Positions 12,387 to 16,062 of a stretch of 16,062 bases of DNA are shown here, in pieces; the first letter of the stretch is position 1, and the number at the start of each line of letters is the position of its first letter. Under the pieces are notes generated by a model. That model saw nothing but the letters and a program-made list of their open reading frames with translations. It did not search any database and was not told the DNA's origin. This DNA comes from an uncultured Elusimicrobiales bacterium (GTDB taxonomy: Bacteria > Elusimicrobiota > Elusimicrobia > Elusimicrobiales > Elusimicrobiaceae). Location of the stretch: contig CAJOLM010000010.1 of assembly GCA_905235355.1 (NCBI GenBank), forward strand, positions 1 to 16,062, given 5' to 3'. Both the position numbers and the translations under genes were made by a program.

Positions 12387-15041
12387 ATGGCGGACAAGAA
12401 AAAAACAGCTGCTGCCGCTGACACTTCCAAAGAATTGGCCCTGCTGGACCAAATCGTGGAGAAGGTAAAAAAGGCGCAGCGCATCTATGAAACCTACACA
12501 CAGGAACAAGTGGACAAAATTTTCCGCGCGGCTTCTTTAGCGGCCTGCGCGCAGCGTATCCCGCTGGCTAAAATGGCCGTGGAAGAAACCGACATGGGCA
12601 TTGTGGAAGACAAAGTGATTAAAAATCATTTTGCCGCCGAATATATTTACAATGCTTTTAAAGATACCAAGACCTGCGGCACCATTTCCCAAGACGTATC
12701 TTTTGGCTACCGCCAAGTGGCAGAGCCCGTCGGTATTATCGCGGGGATTATCCCGACCACCAACCCGACTTCTACCGCTATTTTTAAAGCCTTGATTGCT
12801 TTAAAAACGCGCAACGGCATTGTGTTTTCCCCGCATCCGCGCGCCACAAAATGCACGATCGCCGCGGCTAAAGTTGTATTAGATGCTGCCGTGGCGGCAG
12901 GTGCTCCCAAAGACATTATCAGCTGGATTGAAAAGCCGTCCATGACCATGTCTGCTGCGCTCATGAGCCACAAAGATATTGATTTGATTTTAGCTACCGG
13001 CGGCCCGGGTATGGTAAAAGCTGCTTACTCCTCCGGCACACCGGCTATTGGGGTAGGCGCGGGAAATACTCCGGTGGTCATTGATGCTACTGCCGAAATT
13101 GAAATGGCGGTTAGCTCTATCATTATCAGCAAGACGCTGGACAATGGTATGATTTGTGCCAGCGAACAATCCGTGATAGCGGAAGCGCCCGTATATGACG
13201 CGGTGAAGGAAGAATTTATCCGCCGCGGTTGCTATTTTGTAACGGGAAAAGACCGCAAAAAACTGGCCGACACGATTGTTATCAACGGGCAATTAAATAG
13301 TGCTATCGTCGGCCAATCTGCAGAAAAAATTGCTGCTATGGCCGGCATCAAAGTGCCCGCCGGAACGAAAATTTTAATTGCCGAAGCCAAAGAAATCGGC
13401 GATCAAGAGCCGTTCTCGCGCGAAAAACTTTCCCCGGTGTTAGTCATGTACAAAGCCAAAGATTTCCTGTCTGCGGCGCAAATGGCTAAAGAGCTGATTT
13501 GGTACGGCGGCGCCGGGCATACGTCTGTGTTGTACACCGACCCCGCTAACGAGGACCATATTGATTATTTCAAGGATATGCCCACGGCGCGCACGCTGAT
13601 CAATATGCCGTCTTCCCACGGAGCGATTGGCGATATTTTTAACTTCCGCCTGCCGCCGTCTTTGACCTTGGGTTGTGGCTCTTGGGGCAACAACTCCGTC
13701 AGTGAAAATATTGGAGTCAAACATCTTATGAACATAAAATCCGTCGCAGAACGCCGTGAAAATATGTATTGGTACAAAGTGCCGCGCAAAATTTATTTCA
13801 AACGCGGTGCATTAGAGCTGGCCCTGAAGGAACAAACCGGGCACAAAAAAGCCTACATCATCACCGACCGCACTATGGAAGAGTTAGGCCACGTCAAATC
13901 CGTCACCACCGTGCTGGATCAAATGGGTGTGCAATACCGCGTATTTGCTGATGTATTGCCGGACCCGAACATTACCAATGTCACCCAGGCTTTAGACATT
14001 GCCAATATTTTTCAGCCGGATATGATTATCGCACTGGGCGGCGGCTCTGCCATAGACGAAGCCAAAATGGTATGGCTCATGTACGAGCACCCGGAAACAA
14101 GCTTTGAAGGCATTTCTATGCGTTTTATGGATATCCGCAAACGCATTTATGCCGCCAAAGAACTGGGCAACAAAGCCAAGCTGGTAGCTATCCCGACCAC
14201 TTCCGGCACCGGCTCTGAAGTGACACCATTTACCATTATTACTGATGAAAAAACGGGCACGAAATTTGCCATTACCGATTATGCCCTCACGCCGGACGTG
14301 GCGATTATTGACCCGGAATTTGTCTATAATATGCCGCGTGGGCTGACGGCGTTTGCCGGGTTAGACGTGCTCACACACGCTATTGAAGCCTACACCTCTG
14401 TATTTGCCACCCCGTTTACGGACGGGCAAGCATTAGAAGCGGTAAAAATGGTAAATAAATATTTGCCTAATTCCTATGAACTGGGTGCTAAAGACCACAC
14501 CGCGCGCGAGCAAATGCACTATGCCGCCACGATTGCGGGTATGGCTTTTGCCAATGCGTTCCTCGGGCTGTGCCACTCCATGGCACACAAATTGGGCGCT
14601 ATGTATCACGTACCGCACGGGCTAGCTAATGCGCTGTTGTTAGATTACATTATTGAATTTAATGCCACGGATAAACCGCACAAGCAAGGCTTATTCCCGC
14701 AATACAAATATCCGTTTGTAAAATCCCGCTATGCGGCGATTACGGACTTTGTGTTCCCGCATAACCGCCTGAAAGACGAAGATGAAAAAGTACAGAAACT
14801 CATTGAAATGGTGCAGGAGTTGAAAAAGAAATGCAATATCCCCCCCTCTATCAAAGAGTTCTTGGACAAAAACGGCGTGGCGGAAAAGACTTTCTTAGAC
14901 AGTTTAGATAAATTGTCCGAGCTGGCCTTTGACGACCAATGCACCGGCGGCAACGCGCGCTACCCGCTGATTAAAGAAATCAAAGACTTGTACTTGAAAG
15001 CCTATTATGGCGAAAAGGTCAAACACAAAGCCGACAAATAA
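12387..15041 (+). CDS. adhE: Bifunctional aldehyde-alcohol dehydrogenase
   Basis: 884 residues, normal for AdhE. The N-terminal CoA-acylating aldehyde dehydrogenase domain (about 15-450) has PTTNPTSTAIFKALIALKTR, the ATGGPGMVKAAYSSG segment and catalytic Cys257 (MICASEQS). The C-terminal iron alcohol dehydrogenase domain (about 465-875) has the NAD motif GGGSAIDEAK (about 550-559), PTTSGTGSEVT, and the metal-binding Asp/His residues of GLDVLTHAIEAY and LCHSMAHKLGAMYHVPHG. It reduces acetyl-CoA to acetaldehyde and then ethanol, using two NADH, and usually assembles into spirosome filaments. AAGGAG lies ten bases before the ATG. The promoter carries a putative Rex site, and rex is divergent. 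Intact, with no missing key residue. Confidence 0.97.
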   Translation: MADKKKTAAAADTSKELALLDQIVEKVKKAQRIYETYTQEQVDKIFRAASLAACAQRIPLAKMAVEETDMGIVEDKVIKNHFAAEYIYNAFKDTKTCGTISQDVSFGYRQVAEPVGIIAGIIPTTNPTSTAIFKALIALKTRNGIVFSPHPRATKCTIAAAKVVLDAAVAAGAPKDIISWIEKPSMTMSAALMSHKDIDLILATGGPGMVKAAYSSGTPAIGVGAGNTPVVIDATAEIEMAVSSIIISKTLDNGMICASEQSVIAEAPVYDAVKEEFIRRGCYFVTGKDRKKLADTIVINGQLNSAIVGQSAEKIAAMAGIKVPAGTKILIAEAKEIGDQEPFSREKLSPVLVMYKAKDFLSAAQMAKELIWYGGAGHTSVLYTDPANEDHIDYFKDMPTARTLINMPSSHGAIGDIFNFRLPPSLTLGCGSWGNNSVSENIGVKHLMNIKSVAERRENMYWYKVPRKIYFKRGALELALKEQTGHKKAYIITDRTMEELGHVKSVTTVLDQMGVQYRVFADVLPDPNITNVTQALDIANIFQPDMIIALGGGSAIDEAKMVWLMYEHPETSFEGISMRFMDIRKRIYAAKELGNKAKLVAIPTTSGTGSEVTPFTIITDEKTGTKFAITDYALTPDVAIIDPEFVYNMPRGLTAFAGLDVLTHAIEAYTSVFATPFTDGQALEAVKMVNKYLPNSYELGAKDHTAREQMHYAATIAGMAFANAFLGLCHSMAHKLGAMYHVPHGLANALLLDYIIEFNATDKPHKQGLFPQYKYPFVKSRYAAITDFVFPHNRLKDEDEKVQKLIEMVQELKKKCNIPPSIKEFLDKNGVAEKTFLDSLDKLSELAFDDQCTGGNARYPLIKEIKDLYLKAYYGEKVKHKADK

Positions 15042-15057
15042 GTTTGCGCACTGACAC

Positions 15058-15088
15058 AAAAAACCCCGGGTTTATGCCCGGGGTGTTT
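15058..15088. terminator. Bidirectional terminator between adhE and the second pilin gene
   Basis: ACCCCGGG, loop TTTATG, CCCGGGGT. On the minus strand it is followed by TTTTTTGTG, a strong U-tract for the pilin gene; on the plus strand by GTTTGAATT, weaker for adhE. Confidence 0.85.
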
Positions 15089-15091
15089 GAA

Positions 15092-15784
15092 TTAATATTC
15101 ATATTGAAAATAAACTCCTGAATTGTCAATACGAGCCCCCCAAACCCCTGTATCGGCGTGGCATACTTTATTTTCAACAGAAGTCCTATCCTCTCCCCAA
15201 GCCACACACACGCGTTTATTTGAGGTAAACCCCGAACAATGCGCCAAATTGATTTGGTAACTAATCTTCCCCTCACTACTAAGATTTGACAAATAACACG
15301 CAGCGGAATAAAGACCTTCATGCTTGGTACTTTCTCCCGTGGAACAATATCCCCAATCATAATTATATCTTTTACTATTTTCCGCATCTTTTGTTCCGCC
15401 ACTTAAAGAAATATCCAAATTGTCTATATCATTTGCGTATGTGCCGTTTGCTATATAATATACTTCTTGTGCTTGGGCCAAGCTGTGTGTTAAAATCTTA
15501 AGCTGTGCGTAACGTGCTTTTGCTACTGCGACCTTATATTGCGGCAACGCGACGGCGGCGAGTATACCGATAATGAGTACCACGACAAGCAGTTCAATAA
15601 GCGTGAAGGCGCGCACATCAAAAAGGGGCGTCATTCCCGAATGTCTCTGTCGGGAATCTCCCGCTTGCTTGGCTGTTGTAAATAAGGTTTTTCCCTTTTT
15701 TAAATAACCGATAAGGGAGACCCCCGACAGCAACCCTCGGGGGTGACGGCTGCTGCTGTTTATATTTTTATTTACTTTTTCCAT
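15092..15784 (-). CDS. Type IV pilin-like (prepilin) protein, paralogue with a 59-residue leader
   Basis: 230 residues. The pilin N-domain starts at F60 (FTLIELLVVVLIIGILAAVALPQY), with Glu at +5 (E64) and Ala at -1 (RA|FTLIEL). It matches the other pilin over about 25 residues, then both share AQ(or AE)AQEVYY(L/I)ANG before the heads diverge. The mature protein is about 171 residues with six cysteines in the head (GYCST, AACYL, AHCSG, RVCVAW, KVCHAD plus neighbours), so disulfides are likely. The 59-residue leader is very long; residues about 14-51 come from an inverted pair of 25-bp palindromes and linker. AGGAG seven bases upstream fixes the start. A subunit of a type IV pilus or pseudopilus is the likely role. 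It has its own T12-spacer promoter and terminator. Which of the two paralogues, if either, is the major pilin cannot be told. Confidence 0.9.
   Translation of the reverse strand: MEKVNKNINSSSRHPRGLLSGVSLIGYLKKGKTLFTTAKQAGDSRQRHSGMTPLFDVRAFTLIELLVVVLIIGILAAVALPQYKVAVAKARYAQLKILTHSLAQAQEVYYIANGTYANDIDNLDISLSGGTKDAENSKRYNYDWGYCSTGESTKHEGLYSAACYLSNLSSEGKISYQINLAHCSGFTSNKRVCVAWGEDRTSVENKVCHADTGVWGARIDNSGVYFQYEY
15633..15744. repeat. Inverted pair of 25-bp palindromes inside the second prepilin leader
   Basis: 15633-15657: ATTCCCGA, loop ATGTCTCTG, TCGGGAAT, then CTCCCGCTT. 15720-15744: ACCCCCGA, nine-base loop, TCGGGGGT, reverse orientation. They are the same two element types as in the first pilin leader but in swapped order. 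Translated in frame as leader residues about 14-51. Confidence 0.85.
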
Positions 15785-15814
15785 ATTTTCTCCTGTTATA
15801 TTAAGTATGTTGCC

Positions 15815-15944
15815 ATCCTGAGGTGTTGTTGCTCAGAGCCTGTCCTCGAAGGTTGTAATCGGGGAATCTCCCTTGTTCCTGCCGTTCATTTTAAACGGCA
15901 ACAACTCAAAAAGCGGGAGATGCTGAATAAAAACCTTTCAGCAT
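15815..15944. repeat. Three 25-bp palindromes in the 5'UTR of the second pilin gene
   Basis: 15815-15839: ATCCTGAG, nine-base loop, CTCAG with the outer three bases decayed. 15842-15866: a degraded TCGA/TCGGGG element with loop AGGTTGTAA. 15920-15944: ATGCTGAA, nine-base loop, TTCAGCAT, reverse orientation and preceded by AAGCGGGAG. A further 7-bp hairpin TGCCGTT/AACGGCA lies near 15880-15900. The whole set would be transcribed in the mRNA leader. Confidence 0.75.
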
Positions 15945-15974
15945 GACATCTTTTTTACAACCTCATACCCCTAT

Positions 15975-16002
15975 ATCATATCAAAAAAAAAAAACAAGTC
16001 AA
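15975..16002 (-). promoter_or_regulatory. Second pilin promoter with a T12 tract in the spacer
   Basis: On the minus strand TTGACT (15997-16002), a 16-bp spacer of TG, twelve T (15983-15994) and GA, then TATGAT (15975-15980). It is the same promoter as that of the first pilin gene, giving a 5'UTR of about 185 bases. Confidence 0.75.
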
Positions 16003-16062
16003 GCCCTATGTTTGGGTTCAGATACATGTGAGACTGGATCACCAAACAGAGATCGTCGTTAC

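Noticed and set aside
14840..14846. Seven-C run in adhE as a slippage tract
   Set aside because: Shorter than the G9 tract, encodes part of Ile-Pro-Pro late in a housekeeping enzyme, and a switch would make little sense there.

Overview
The window looks like a chromosomal piece of a fermentative, anaerobic, Gram-negative-type bacterium, most likely a gut or termite-type member of the Elusimicrobiota (Elusimicrobium-like). This is inferred from two pilin-like genes with an almost identical AFTLIELLVV-type N-terminus, a Rex/AdhE ethanol-fermentation pair, and a maltodextrin transporter next to a DPE2-type glucanotransferase. No ribosomal marker is present, so the phylum call is moderate.

Layout. 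(1) 1-3100, minus strand: a two-gene operon for secreted or membrane proteins of unknown function (402 aa, then 548 aa), with a run of nine G in the signal peptide of the first gene. (2) 3150-3330: a tRNA-Ser(GGA) with its own -10 box and terminator. (3) 3321-4825, minus strand: a small membrane protein and a sigma-70 family factor with a long Lys/Ala-rich tail. (4) 4934-9018, plus strand: a sugar:cation symporter and a 4-alpha-glucanotransferase (malQ), probably one operon for maltose/maltodextrin use. (5) 9015-9804, minus strand: a pilin-like gene with repeat hairpins in its leader and 5'UTR. (6) 9853-12201, minus strand: rex followed by an acyl-CoA carboxylase-type carboxyltransferase. (7) 12219-15041, plus strand: adhE, divergent from rex. 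(8) 15058-16002, minus strand: a second pilin-like gene built like the first.

How it fits together. Maltodextrin is imported and disproportionated, the carbon is fermented, and NAD+ is regenerated by AdhE. Rex, divergent from adhE, would sense NADH. Two near-identical GATATN4ATATC palindromes sit just downstream of the -10 boxes of rex and of adhE at the same phase, so they are strong candidates for the Rex operator of this lineage.

The most unusual part is the two pilin loci. Each has a TTGACT/-10 promoter whose 16-bp spacer is mostly a T12 tract, then a 5'UTR and a prepilin leader both carrying inverted pairs of 25-bp palindromes (8-bp arm, 9-nt loop, 8-bp arm). The palindromes are translated in frame and make up most of unusually long leaders (42 and 59 residues). 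This looks like a REP/REPIN-type repeat family tied to pilin genes, combined with potential promoter phase variation. The G9 tract in the secreted-protein operon would be a second, translational contingency locus. No stretch longer than 300 bases lacks a gene; positions 1-62 and 16003-16062 hold nothing I can identify.
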